A DNA stretch of 64,000 nt from Choristoneura fumiferana (GCF_025370935.1 NC_133480.1:360054-424053), one strand, 5' to 3'; shown: positions 20,085-29,982, counted from the stretch's first letter. Made by a program: numbers and translations. The notes: generated by a model from the letters alone, not told the origin.

Positions 20085-20325
20085 TTGAAGTGGCAACGGG
20101 TAGGCCAGCATGGAGAACAGATGGCCGTTGGGACCCAAAAGTTCTCGAATAGAGACCGCGCGGCAAGCGCTGTGTAGGACGTCCACCAACGAGATGGACG
20201 GATGATCTGGTTAAAGCCGCGGGTTCACGGTGGATGCAGGCCGCTGCCAACCGAAGCAACTGGAGGTCTATGGGGGAAGCTAATGTCCAGAAGTGGACGT
20301 CCTACAGCTGATATGATGATGATTC
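20085..20325 (+). mobile_element. RTE-type LINE 3' end
   Basis: Translating across small frameshifts gives R-P-T-x-R-W-T-D-D-L-V-K followed by AAGSRWMQAA and NRSNWRSMGEA, the C-terminal signature of lepidopteran RTE reverse transcriptases. It closes with TGATATGATGATGAT. The piece is 5'-truncated and frame-broken. The better-preserved copy is at 55505-55710. Confidence 0.7.
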
Positions 20326-20549
20326 CACTAATATCTCGCTAATATTAGAAATGGGATAGTTTGTAAGTCTGTGTGTTTGTTTGTTACCACTTCACGTCTA
20401 AACCGCTGAATCGATTTAGATGATTTTTATACAGATTGCTTGAGTCCCGGGGAAGGGGATAGAATAGTTTTTATCCCGGAAAATTGCAGTTCCCACGGGA
20501 TAACGATAAATGAATTATAATGCGGACGGAGTCACGGGCAACAGCTAGT
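20326..20549 (+). mobile_element. Helitron-like copy
   Basis: Complete in the expected order: CTAATATTAGAAATGGG start, GTTTGTTTGTTACCAC, ACCGCTGAATCGATTTAGAT, GATAACGATAAATGAATT and the terminus GGGCAACAGCTAGT. Confidence 0.75.
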
Positions 20550-20949
20550 GTTGAAACATTATCAATCAGTACCAACTTATTTTAATTACTTTGTTCAGAA
20601 TCACGGAGCAGATGAATGGTAATTAACCGTTTAATTGCTCGCTCGACATTTAAACGATATCCTTGACAATCTTGACTGGGTTAATTTGACAGATGCGCCA
20701 ATTGTTTCCGTCACTTTTACTTCTAGCTTGTTAATAACGCGACTGTCAAATCAGGAAGACTGTCTTTATTTTATTGTTTGCTTACAGTAGCATATTATTA
20801 TGTCCTTCCCTACGCATTAATTAGGCTGCATTTCCACCAAAGATGAGCGAGGATGTGTTGCGAGGAATGTGTTTTTCATGGACCAATAGAAACGCTTCAT
20901 TTTCCTATCCTCGCACAGCACATCTCTGGTGGAAATAGCTAAGCGGAGT

Positions 20950-21266
20950 CATCATCATCATCCCAGCCTATATACGTCCCACTGCTGGGCACAGGCCTCC
21001 TCTCAGAACAAGAGGGCTTGGGCCACAGCTCCCACGCGGGCCCAGTGCGGATCGGGAACATCACACGCACCATTGAATTGCTTCGCAGGTTCGTGCAGGT
21101 TTCCTCACGATGTTTTCCTTCACCGCAATGCTCGTGGTAAATTTCAAATGTAATTCCGCACATGAATTTCGAAAAACTCAGAGTTGCGAGCCGGGGTTTG
21201 AACCCACGACCCTCTGCTTGAGAGGCGATAGGTCAAACCACTAGGCCACTACGGCTTTTTTGCGGA
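20950..21266 (-). mobile_element. SINE-A, full length, nested in MITE E
   Basis: Runs from CATCATCATCATCCC to the tRNA head (box A inverse AGGCCACTACGG). It has 9-bp target duplications, AAGCGGAGT at 20941-20949 and 21267-21275. Those bases belong to the MITE, which proves the insertion order. Confidence 0.88.
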
Positions 21267-21320
21267 AAGCGGAGTAGGTTATGCAAATTAAGCGTTTCTA
21301 TTGGTTCATGAAAGACACAT

Positions 21321-21969
21321 GTCGCCACCTTTCTTATGGGGTAGTTAGTGGGAATAAACAGAATAACTCTGTGCCTAAGTTCAAAATTAAAGTTAGTAGC
21401 CTTAATGGGACAAGGTTTTAGATCGTCCTACGTTGAGAGGTTAGAGCTATCCATAAGCTCTACTTAATACAACAGGTGAGTGCCGTGATTGGTGCCACGG
21501 GTCGGACCGAGAGCTACTCCATCATGGTAGGATTCTGCCATTAGCAATCCGACCCATTCCAATCACGGAATCTTGCTCACCTCAATCTGCGGGACCATGG
21601 TCCCTTGGACGGCCCTCCTCCTTCCCCAAAGACCTCCCCTGTTCCACCATGACTTGCATTTACTCTGACTTAACCTCTCAACGTATTCTTCTCTCGTTGT
21701 TGTATGATCAGTATAAGCACTTACCGGGGCAGTCTTTGTAGCTCGTGTTCATATCATCTCAATTCATCTCATTCACTCACAATTTCTTACCATAATTCTT
21801 CATCATATTTCCTTTGAACTCTCTTAATCTTTCTCGTCTCTCTCCTCCTTTCTGCCAAAAATAAAAGCTAAAAACATATCTCTCTCAAATCTACCCTTTC
21901 CCTCCATCTTTATCTCACAATGTTACCAGTATTGAAATCTTAAATACTCACATTCGTTCAGGAATCGCG
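21321..21969. repeat. Unassigned insert within MITE E
   Basis: About 650 bp separate the two right-hand parts of the MITE. It includes an inverted pair, AGGTGAGTGCCGTGATTGG at 21474 and CCAATCACGGAATC at 21553, and a pyrimidine-rich second half (21700-21920). It probably is another transposon, not identified. Confidence 0.4.
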
Positions 21970-22086
21970 TGAATTCGCGACAACACATTCCTCCAACACA
22001 TCCTCGCACATCTTTGGCTGAGAAATAAATAATTAACTAATCATCAAAGGCAATACCTTAAATGTATCTCTCTTGTTACAGAACCA

Positions 22087-22098
22087 ATGTCCTTCTAA
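22087..22098 (+). promoter_or_regulatory. Three-codon upstream ORF
   Basis: Within the exon leader an ATG is followed by two codons and a TAA (M-S-F-stop). The stop ends two bases before the main ATG. Such a short uORF could tune initiation by leaky scanning or reinitiation; function is inference. Confidence 0.55.
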
Positions 22099-22100
22099 CC

Positions 22101-22283
22101 ATGTCGTCATCAGGCGCCGTGCTTCTCGAGGCGCGGCCGTTCCGGCCGTTCAAGTCCTCGGAGGAGTACTTGTACGCCATGAAGGAGGACCTCGCGGAGT
22201 GGCTGACCATCCTGTACCCCGAGCTCAGGATCAATGCGGACAATTTTCTGGACAGGCTGGACACTGGCGTCGCTTTGTGCAGG
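22101..22283 (+). CDS. pigs: GAS2-like protein (pickled eggs family), first coding exon, partial
   Basis: The 61 residues open MSSSGAVLLEARPFRPF and continue with KSSEEYLYAMKEDLAEWL, then LYPELRINADNF and LDRLDTGVALCR. This is the conserved start of the calponin-homology domain of GAS2-like proteins, including Drosophila Pigs and vertebrate GAS2L. Family knowledge: the CH domain binds actin and a C-terminal GAR domain binds microtubules, so members link the two filament systems in the cytosol. Only the first half of the CH domain is here; its remainder (normally starting H-A-N) and the GAR domain must lie in later exons. The start is chosen at 22101 because the in-frame ATG at 22062 lies before the acceptor AG at 22080-22081. 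The phase-0 donor follows an arginine codon. GC content is far above the flanks. Assignment strong; ortholog name fairly sure. Confidence 0.88.
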
Positions 22284-23620
22284 GTAAGTGTTCGGAGTAA
22301 GAGTCGAAGTTTTTGAAAGGTCTCCGTCGCGTTCACGTTGATATACAAGTTCGTAGCCGAAACTATGCAGTCGGGGCAAACAATACAATCGGGACTCCTG
22401 TGTATCACGGTTTTATCCTAAATACATATATATTGTCTGCGGTATCTGGCTATTTGGGAGAGACGTGGCCGGAGACATTGATACACGCCCAACGCTACAC
22501 TCGTACATATATACCTACATAATGTCAGGACTTTACGTTAGTTTCCATTTAAGTAGGTCTTTATAAAGGACGCAGGGATTCAGGAAGCTAAGTTTATGTG
22601 AAGACTATAAGTACCTAGCCAACATAGCGCGTTCAAGACGTTCGTTCTATGCGCGTGCGGCGTTTTCTCTGCACATTGCGCGACTGAAAGGCTTATGCCA
22701 CCGTGTGCCACCTTTTTACCGAGCCAAGGGTTATCCGAGAGTGACGTTACTCTTTACATGGTGTCTAAAACCGTGTGCGTGCATGTATAGTTTAAAAAAT
22801 TGTTTGTAAATAAATAAATAACGCAGTTTGGTGCCTTCGATAGTCTCGTTATCATTATGGGCGTGTTATCAGGTATTGATGTCGAACTTGTCGATAATAT
22901 TTTCTTGGCCTCTTTTCATAGTGATAAATCGGAATTTGATTGAATCCGGAATTATTTCGTAACTAAATTGGTCATTGTTTTTGTACGAATTGCGACTACT
23001 TTTACAGTTGGAAGGTTTCTTAGATAAGTATGTTTGCGTACTTACATTAATGGAATATTTTAAACAAAGTTATATTTTATTGAGATTGAAACATATAGAG
23101 TTAAAGATAGCTGCATCTACTAGAACTCTCTATAGTTAATACTATATAAACAACTTTCTGTTCTAGATTTTTTTGTTTTAACTATTTTATAATATCGTAT
23201 ACAGCTATAGGTAGAGTCATTCACGATGACGCGTGCCGTGGTTCTTATTACAATGTCATTAATGTCCAATTTTAAGAAAATCGCGCGCCTTCGTGGATGG
23301 CACTAGGTATATAGCTATAATCGTATAAGTTTCAATGTAAGGATCAATCTACACATGAAAAATATACTTTTTTTAAATTCTTCAGTCTTCATGCAGTTTA
23401 ACGGAATTCAAGAACTGCAATGCATAATGAGCGGTCGGTTTACGGTCTTGTTGCAGTTGGTACGCAATCTTTAACGATCCTGGCACTATTATAGATATTA
23501 TTTGTATCCTAATGTATCTGGTTAGACATATCACCGCTCGTTAGCACTAAGATCAATTTTACCATGTCTTAAGCAAATTAAACTATTTAATTTCGTTCTG
23601 TATAGGCTGATGATGAATTT
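22284..23620 (+). other. Start of intron, nothing else recognised
   Basis: Begins GTAAGTG. No continuation of the CH domain (H-A-N start, or the usual F-F-A-R-D-N segment) was found on the plus strand. The remainder is AT-rich without recognised repeats. Confidence 0.6.
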
Positions 23621-23770
23621 GGGTGACACTCTCTCCCGGCCCGGATAATACCGACCCTGTTTTTCGTGTATACGCCCATAAGCTCATGTCAGTTTCTATA
23701 GGCGTGTACACGAAAAACAGGGTCGGTATTTCCATGTCGGTATTGTCCGGGCCGGGAAAGAGTGTCACCC
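23621..23770. mobile_element. 150-bp hairpin MITE with 8-bp target duplication
   Basis: Ends GGGTGACACTCTCTCCC and its inverse GGGAAAGAGTGTCACCC. The arms contain GGCCCGGA, CCGACCCTGTTTTTCGTGTA and its inverse. The 8-bp flanks ATGAATTT (23613-23620, 23771-23778) are identical. An 8-bp duplication fits hAT or P-type insertion. Confidence 0.85.
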
Positions 23771-24049
23771 ATGAATTTAATAAATAGGCAAGACCTTTTC
23801 CGTCACTCGGGTAGCATTGACACACAAACACTTATGCATAATCTATCTAATCTATTCCTAACAATTTCTTATGAACCTCCCGACGTCTAGTGTCACTTAG
23901 ATCGAAACGCGTCTATTTATCATATCTATCGATAAAAACCATGTCTGCCCACACATTTACATAGATAAATAAACAGATAAATTATACATAAAGTTACAAA
24001 GTTATCTTTGCCGGCGGATAACAGAACAGAGTAACTAGTGAATCCAATT

Positions 24050-24215
24050 GAGTTTCAAAGACAGTGGCGCCGCGTGTGTGTGTTAAGTTTGCAATGGAAA
24101 TTCTGCAATCGTCCTTGATCGGAGACTATCGGCTATGATCGGAAACGTTCGGGGGCGTTCGGTTATTATCGGGGGTCGTGGGCGGGGGCGCCGGCGCAGG
24201 TGAAGTGGTATATGG
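24050..24215 (+). other. GC-rich block with donor-like end
   Basis: A local GC-rich island in the intron contains repeated ATCGG motifs (CTATCGGCTATGATCGG, TTATCGGGGG) and ends GGCGCCGGCGCAG followed by GTGAAGT, a plausible 5' splice site. It could be an alternative non-coding first exon; it has no clear reading frame. Confidence 0.3.
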
Positions 24216-24369
24216 AGCGGATTCTTAAGGTCGGTTCCAAACTGGCTAACTCGGAGTTGAGAGCTAAGTTTTTTTTGATGGTAGCTATTTCATTTATTTT
24301 ATTAGCAGTGTTGGCGACGTTTTTGCAGTGTTCGTTCAGAGATCAATCTTTACTTCCTTACCAACTAAT

Positions 24370-24487
24370 ATTAAACATGCAAAAGTAGATAACTGTCTGT
24401 TTGTTGTTGTTTGTTACTTCGATGAAATTTGGTATAAACATAGTTTGAGAGCCTGGGAATAGACAGAGTCGCGGGCAACCAGCTAGT
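24370..24487 (+). mobile_element. Helitron-like copy, internally deleted
   Basis: Retains GTCTGTTTGTTGTTG, CGATGAAATTTGGTATAAAC, ATAGTTTGAGAGCCTGGGAA and the end GGGCAACCAGCTAGT. The middle of the family is missing. Confidence 0.65.
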
Positions 24488-25019
24488 AACGTATAAAATG
24501 CGATTAACCCCTAGACATTTTTGAGCCGTGTACTTACAATTTAGTAATTCATGCAAAATTTTGCTCGTTTAGTAAATTTTTGCAGAAATGAGCACGTTCA
24601 TTAATGATTTAGTATTAATTCACACTGAGACCTTTTTTGTGTGAAATAACTTATAACTTTTACTTTACCAAGCAAGATTTATTCAAAGTTATCAAACAGA
24701 ACCCAACTTGACGCAATAGGGTGCAGTTAACCAGTAATTTGGTCCAGGACAAGGTCTGACATAATAATAAAATGTCATAAATCCATCGCCGATAATTACT
24801 ATTTTATTCAAGTAAATTAATAAATCAATGCTTAGAGTTGCGCTGGCGCCTGTTGTATAGAGTAGCTAAAGTAACAGAGAGTACACTTGATACTTATTAT
24901 TATTATTTAAAGCCTATAGAGGTGTCCCACTGCTGGGCAGTGGGCCTTGATACTAGGAGAACTAATAAACTCCAAATTTATTTGAACGATATTATTGCAA
25001 TATGGATTTTTTAGCAAGA

Positions 25020-25092
25020 TTTATGTATGTATGTATGTATGTAAACTCTTTATTGCACATAAAAATAAAAATACAAATACACAGAGAGGAGA
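25020..25092 (-). mobile_element. Retroposon tail (TATG)n
   Basis: Five TATG units precede AACTCTTTATTGCAC, the inverse of the GTGCAATAAAGAGTT tail seen elsewhere. This orients a truncated 3' end on the minus strand. Confidence 0.6.
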
Positions 25093-25149
25093 ACAAAGGC
25101 GAGCTTATCATCAAACGTGACACGTGAATATCATTGATTATTTTGAAAT

Positions 25150-25453
25150 CATCATCCCAGCCTATATACGTCCCACTGCTGGACACAGGCCTCCTCTCAG
25201 AACAAGAGGGCTTGGGCCATAGTTCCCACGCGGGCCCAGTGCGGATTGGGAACTTCACACGCACCATTGAATTGCTTCGCAGGTTTGTGCAGGTTTCCTC
25301 ACGATGTTTTCCTTCACCGCAAAGCTCGTGGTAAATTTCAAATGTAATTCCGCACATGAATTTCGAAAAACTCAGAGTAGCGAGCCGGGGTTTGAACCAA
25401 CGACCCTCTGTTTGAGAGGCGATAGGTCAAGCCACTAGGCCACCACGGCTCTC
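25150..25453 (-). mobile_element. SINE-A, full length
   Basis: Tail CATCATCCC to tRNA head AGGCCACCACGG. Twelve-base target duplications TTATTTTGAAAT at 25138-25149 and 25454-25465 are exact. Box B is GGTTTGAACC-type by inversion, slightly decayed (GGTTTGAACCAACG). Confidence 0.88.
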
Positions 25454-25672
25454 ATTTATTTTGAAATGTACGGATTTAACTCCCTTTTAATTATGCTAAC
25501 ATCGACACCATCCATGATTTCAGCAACGTCAGAGTTGAAATTGTCAATTTTTAATTAACCGTTGCACGGTAGCACTTAACACGTTGATTCCGGATGTCAA
25601 CGGCTAATTTACAGTTCAATCATTTATAAATAAATTAAGCAAGTACCTAAGTTGCTCGGTGTGCTAATGCTG

Positions 25673-25733
25673 TAGGTGTCCATGGGCGGCGGTGATCACT
25701 TACCATCAGGTGACCCGCATGCTCGTTTGCCAG
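25673..25733 (+). mobile_element. Poly-A retroposon family C, 3' fragment
   Basis: Matches the last 60 bp of the family (GGGCGGCGGTGATCACTTAC, CATCAGGTGACCCGC, GCTCGTTTGCC) without its 5' part. Confidence 0.65.
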
Positions 25734-26340
25734 TTATTTGATAAAAAAGGGTGCACCAGCCTCTTACACGGTAACATGTTCAAAATGTGTAGTTTCCGTT
25801 TGATCCCGTTTAAATTTGAAATGAATACGTTTTTTTTATATTTTCTTTGCTTTGTTTATAATGTTGTGGCCGCTCTGTTTTACGCTGCGCCTGCGCAAGC
25901 GCTGGATAGTGATAATTATAGTGCTCGCTAATGATATGCCATGCTAAACCGAGTTAGGCCTCTAACCAAAGGCTTTCGCAACTAAACTAAATAATTAGTA
26001 ACACAGGGAAAATGTTACAAAATAATATTAATGTATTTGCGGAGCGTTCTAACACAGGCTTTTTAGCCGCCTAAAGGGACGCCCAGGTACTGTAAACCTA
26101 CTTACTATAAATATGAAATAAAGATATTTTTATTTTTTGATTTTTTTTGTGATTCAATTGCCTGGATTAAATTGTGCTAATATTTCGATTTAGTAGTTGA
26201 ATTGGCTTTCTAAGATTTAATTATAACTCCTATGGGAATTCTCTAAAACTACATAAAGTTTTTCAATTACCTACGTCGTACTTAAGAACACGTGCTCTCC
26301 AAGTTCAAGAAGAGATTTGCAAGTTTAGAAAAACTAAGGG

Positions 26341-26585
26341 CCAGTTCCACCACTCATTGATAAATTTTATGAGACAGATATTCGTGATACCTCCTCACAT
26401 CCACTCAAAGCTTGACTGGTAGAGATCCCTTAAAGGGATAAGTTCACCTTTGTACATATATCTCATTGTTTGTCAATTGTGTTTATTTACTAATTTTGTA
26501 CAATAAAGAGTTTACATACATACATACCGTCTCAGTTTGTTTTGTCCGAATAAACGGAGACGGCATCTGTCACATAATTTTTTTA
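26341..26585. mobile_element. CTGTTTCA-family MITE split by a retroposon tail
   Basis: Left half CAGTTCCACCACTCATTGAT through ATTCGTGATACCTCC and right half GTCTCAGTTTGTTTTGTCCG through ACATAATTTTTT match 7399-7531. Between them, 26400-26527 holds a retroposon end with CCCTTAAAGGGAT and ACAATAAAGAGTTTACAT. Confidence 0.65.
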
Positions 26586-26604
26586 TTTAGATTTCAAGAT
26601 TTTT

Positions 26605-26830
26605 ACATATAATATGTATGACAGGAGCGCCAAAGTACGCATACTCCTTGCTAGTCATAACGTAATTTTTGTCCCAATTAACGTTTGTCAGATTTTTTTT
26701 CCCACTGAAACCTTAAATATTTTTAAAATTTTAAATGATCACCTATAGAAAACTATAGGTTAGGTTAGGTTTATTTTCTAACAATTCGAAGCAATCATTT
26801 GATTCAGAGAAAAAAGATTGCGGTCCTTTC
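26605..26830 (-). repeat. Repeat family G, second copy
   Basis: Inverted relative of the sequence around 15195-15765: ACAGGAGCGCCAAAGT, CATAACGTAATTTTTGTCCC, CCTATAGAAAACTATAGG and GATTCAGAGAAAAAAG. Here it lacks the F insertion, giving an empty site for comparison. Confidence 0.6.
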
Positions 26831-26860
26831 AATAAGTACCTATGCGAGCCGATATAGATA

Positions 26861-28116
26861 TTGAGTAGGAATTAGGAGGTACGATTGTTTTGGTTAAATT
26901 CTAACCGGTGCCTCATTCTAAACAAACATGCCTACAGGACATACCAACGGAAGAAAGGTGTGTCTGTCTGTATAGATAAACACGTGACTCAGTTTCGCTG
27001 AAACAATGAAATGGGAATCACAGTGTAAATGAGTAAGTCATCTACAAATAACGCGTCGAATTTGGGTACACACCGAACGCTGCGATTATTTGCGAATGGT
27101 GGCGCGACGAGCGTTTTCACTGTTTTCATAGTCGGGTCGTAAAAAAGTGTATTTTTTTTATAACCAAAAAACCAGTAACGTATCTGACTGACTGATAAAC
27201 AACGCACAGCTCACCACTGGAGGTAGAGACATGAAGTTTGACAGACATACATATACTTTTAGTACCTACCTATCCCGGAATACATTAATTCTTACGTAAG
27301 ATATTAGCTTATTCTTTATTGTTTTACGGGAGTAAAGGCTCTGGCGTGAGCTAGTGCTTTTGTATGCATACTCTTTATTGTACTTATAATGTATAATTGT
27401 TTTCTGGTTGACATTATTTGCTATTTGATTATTATATGTACATACATTGACATGAAATACTTAATTACTTGAATGATGATTTAATGATTTAATATGGTGT
27501 GAAATACTTATTATATACCCTATCAGGGTGTCATGCACCTACAACCTAATCATGTAACATCTATATTATTAAGTAAATGAACATGACATGAATGTATATA
27601 AATAAATAAAAAAAAAACAGAAAAATAGAATACTAAAACAGTTGAGAGCAGAGGAAATTCGGAGTTCTTTTTTTTTGAAATTCAAAAACAAATAAGTGTG
27701 AAATTGCGGTTGCGATTTGCCATTGTAGATCACATACTGGACTTATGCTGTGTGGGAACTGAATGGCTGAATCATAACACACAAGTGGATCTTAACAGCG
27801 TTTGTTTATACTGGTATGAAAATATTTATAAAGCCTCATTCTCACACACAATAGGCTGCAGTCGAAAAAACCACAACACACACCATGTAAACACATAATT
27901 AAAATTCTACTTATATTATTAATTAGCTGCCCGTCTCGTCTTGTGTGTACACTAAAGAAGAAAATGAGATTAAATCTTACTTGTAAGCATCTTCTGTCTC
28001 ACTTACTCGATTATATTATGGAGATTTTTAAATCCCATTTTTTACTCTTTTATCCAATTTTGAATTTTTTTTATAACATACAAACCATATATTGTTTGAC
28101 ATAAAAAAGTATTCCA
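26861..28116. other. AT-rich non-coding, nothing firm
   Basis: At about 27365-27400 a short inverted CTCTTTATTGTAC tail fragment is present. No gene or complete repeat is recognised. Confidence 0.5.
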
Positions 28117-28330
28117 TCCATCCCAGCCTATATACGTCCCACTGCTGGGCACAGGCCTCCTCTCAGAACAAGAGGGCTTGGGCCATAGTTCCCACGCGGG
28201 CCCAGTGCGGATTGGGATTTTTCGGAATTCATGTGCGGAATTGCATTTGATATTTACCACGTGCTTTGCGGTGAAGGAAAACATCGTGAGGAAACCTGCA
28301 CAACCTACGAAGCAATTCAATGGTGCGTGT
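28117..28330 (-). mobile_element. SINE-A with inverted 5' segment
   Basis: 28117-28217 is the SINE tail in minus orientation. From 28218 (TTTTTCGGAATTCATG) to 28330 the middle of the same SINE runs in plus orientation. The tRNA head is missing. A tail joined to an inverted, truncated upstream segment is the pattern made by twin priming during target-primed reverse transcription. Confidence 0.82.
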
Positions 28331-28726
28331 AAAAAAGTATTAGAAAAAAAAAGATGTGTATGTAATTGGTACGTATAGAGTCGTTCTTAAGTTATGGCTT
28401 AACCAAGGATATAGGTAATCAGTTTAATATATTTTTAATTTTTCTCAAGTTCACTAGAAATTATACAAATTGGCTACCATTGCAAATTCCAGTAGGCGAC
28501 CTTAGCTCGCGTTACAAAACAAAGATGCTATCTAACCGTCTCCCGCATGCGGCCTTCTGTCGCAATGCGCGCGCGCAGCACTCGCGAATTCGCTATGTCA
28601 ATAATAGATTTGGTTTAAAAATATGGTTTTATTGCGAAGGATGGATCGTCTATTTGAAAGAGGTTAAAGTTAGTGTCGGAGAATTTTTTTCACAGGATTT
28701 TAGGTGCAATAATATCTTGAAACGTA
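28331..28726. other. Non-coding between SINE copies
   Basis: Nothing recognised. A frame running from about 28366 into the SINE at 28727 takes its last residues from the SINE and has no family motif. Confidence 0.5.
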
Positions 28727-28795
28727 GAGGTGCGAGCCGGGATTTGAATCCACGATCCTCTGCTTGAGAGGCCATAGGTCAAACCGCTCGGCCAC
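28727..28795 (-). mobile_element. SINE-A tRNA head, inverted fragment
   Basis: Only the tRNA-like head is present, in minus orientation, facing the head of the following plus-strand copy. The two heads form a stem of about 60 bp (28727-28786 with 28801-28864) around a 14-base loop. Several substitutions separate the arms. Confidence 0.85.
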
Positions 28796-29084
28796 CACGG
28801 CGGTTTGACCTATCGCCTCTCAAGCAGAGGGGTCGTGGGTTCAAACCCCGGCTCGCACCTCTAAGTTTTTCGGAATTCATGTGCGAAATTACAGAAATTT
28901 ACCACGAGCTTTGCGGTGAAGGAAAACATCGTGAGGAAACCTGCACAAACCTGCGAAGCAATTCAATGGTGTGTCTGAAGTTCCCAATCCGCACTGGGCC
29001 CGCGTGGGAACTACGGCCCAAGCCCTCTCATTCCGAGAGGAGGCCTGTGCGCAGCAGTGGGACGTATATAATAGGCTGGGATGA
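28796..29084 (+). mobile_element. SINE-A, nearly full length
   Basis: Starts within the tRNA head at CGGTTTGACCTATCGCC, lacks the first few bases including box A, and runs to the GGGATGAA tail. It has a small deletion in the body (ATTACAGAAATTTACC) and an ATA insertion near the end. Confidence 0.85.
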
Positions 29085-29191
29085 ATATCCTGAAAATGGC
29101 ACTAGTAAGTGCAAAAGTCACTAAAAACTATCACAAATAATTTTACGAAGGTAAGGTCTTTTAGTTACAGGCAGCTTGTTGAATACTTTGA

Positions 29192-29487
29192 TACACGTAA
29201 CGTAATTTAAGTTATAACAAGCACTTATGAATGTCAAAAAAAAACTACCACCGGTTCGGAAAAACCTCTGTTGAGAAGAATCCGGCAAGAAACCCCACGA
29301 GGTATATATATATATTTTAAACAGATTTGATGGTCCCAAAGGAAGACCAGCGCCGTTCGCAAGACCGGCAGATTGCTGATTTGGGACCATTTCGTGGCAT
29401 ACATAAAACTATATTTTTCTTTATTTTTTTTTTTATCCATTGTTCTTATGTTTGTCACGAATAAATGTTTCTTTCTTTCTTTCTTTT
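29192..29487 (+). mobile_element. Retroposon with repeat B body and TTTC tail
   Basis: 29192-29310 matches 10652-10765 inverted. It is followed by a segment with TTTGGGACCATTTCGTG and an AATAAATGTTTCTTTC end with four to five TTTC units. The arrangement suggests one retroposon 3' end. A related ATTATGCTGATTTGAAACC piece lies at 41440. Confidence 0.55.
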
Positions 29488-29504
29488 CTATTTATTTTGA
29501 CCAT

Positions 29505-29590
29505 GAAACTACCGTGAGACTCACTCATATTAAATGATATATTAACGGATAACTCACGTCTTAAACCGAGTTTAGCTCGAAACATTTAAA
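29505..29590. mobile_element. Half of the 7797-type hairpin element
   Basis: CTACCGTGAGACTCACTCAT, GGATAACTCACGTCTTAAAC and CGAGTTTAGCTCGAAAC match one arm of 7797-8083. The other arm is absent. Confidence 0.65.
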
Positions 29591-29982
29591 CAGATTTATA
29601 ATATTATTACGAGTAAATAATATTTATACATCACAAGTATTTAACACAACTTCATTTTTAACACAGGAAATTCGAAATCAGCTATGCTACAGCCGTAATC
29701 AGGTAATGTATGAGTTCAATTGATTTTCAAGGGGTACTCCATCAAGCACACTCCTCTTTCTTGAAGAGTAGACTTTATGCTCTCTCGTCTAGCTCCCTAT
29801 CTCTCTCTCTTGACAAGCTATTGTCTGACAGACACTGGCATTAAACTTTTAACACCTCTTGTAGTGTGAGCTGCGCCACACGCACACTCTCCCAATATGT
29901 AATCTATACCGGGTGTGGCCTGTAATACCAGCAAATAATTAAAACATAGATTATGCTCGTCAAACTGAACAACATTAGTTCA

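Larger units (their letters stand above)
20823..22019. mobile_element. MITE family E with two nested insertions
   Basis: The left half is AGGCTGCATTTCCACCAAAG to 20949. After a SINE it resumes at 21276 (AAGCGTTTCTATTGGTTCATG), and the right end is near 21970-22019 (ACACATTCCTCCAACACATC, CTCGCACATCTTTGG). The last 15-20 bp of the right terminus are lost. It ends about 60 bp before the splice acceptor of the only coding exon. Confidence 0.65.
22082..22283 (+). other. pigs: Exon containing the start codon of the GAS2-like gene
   Basis: The exon starts after a pyrimidine-rich acceptor (TCTCTCTTGTTACAG) and ends at AGG|GTAAGT. It holds 19 nt of 5' leader, then 183 coding bases. That the exon begins with leader implies at least one further non-coding exon upstream, not identified. 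Confidence 0.78.

Noticed and set aside
22062..22100. In-frame ATG 39 bases upstream of the GAS2-like start
   Set aside because: It precedes the polypyrimidine tract and acceptor AG at 22080-22081, so it is intronic. The conserved protein starts well at 22101.
24992..25357. 121-codon minus-strand frame
   Set aside because: Translation of SINE-A; the same peptide recurs at every copy.
26757..26772. Interstitial telomeric TTAGG repeat
   Set aside because: Only about three units next to AT-rich sequence, within repeat family G; too short.
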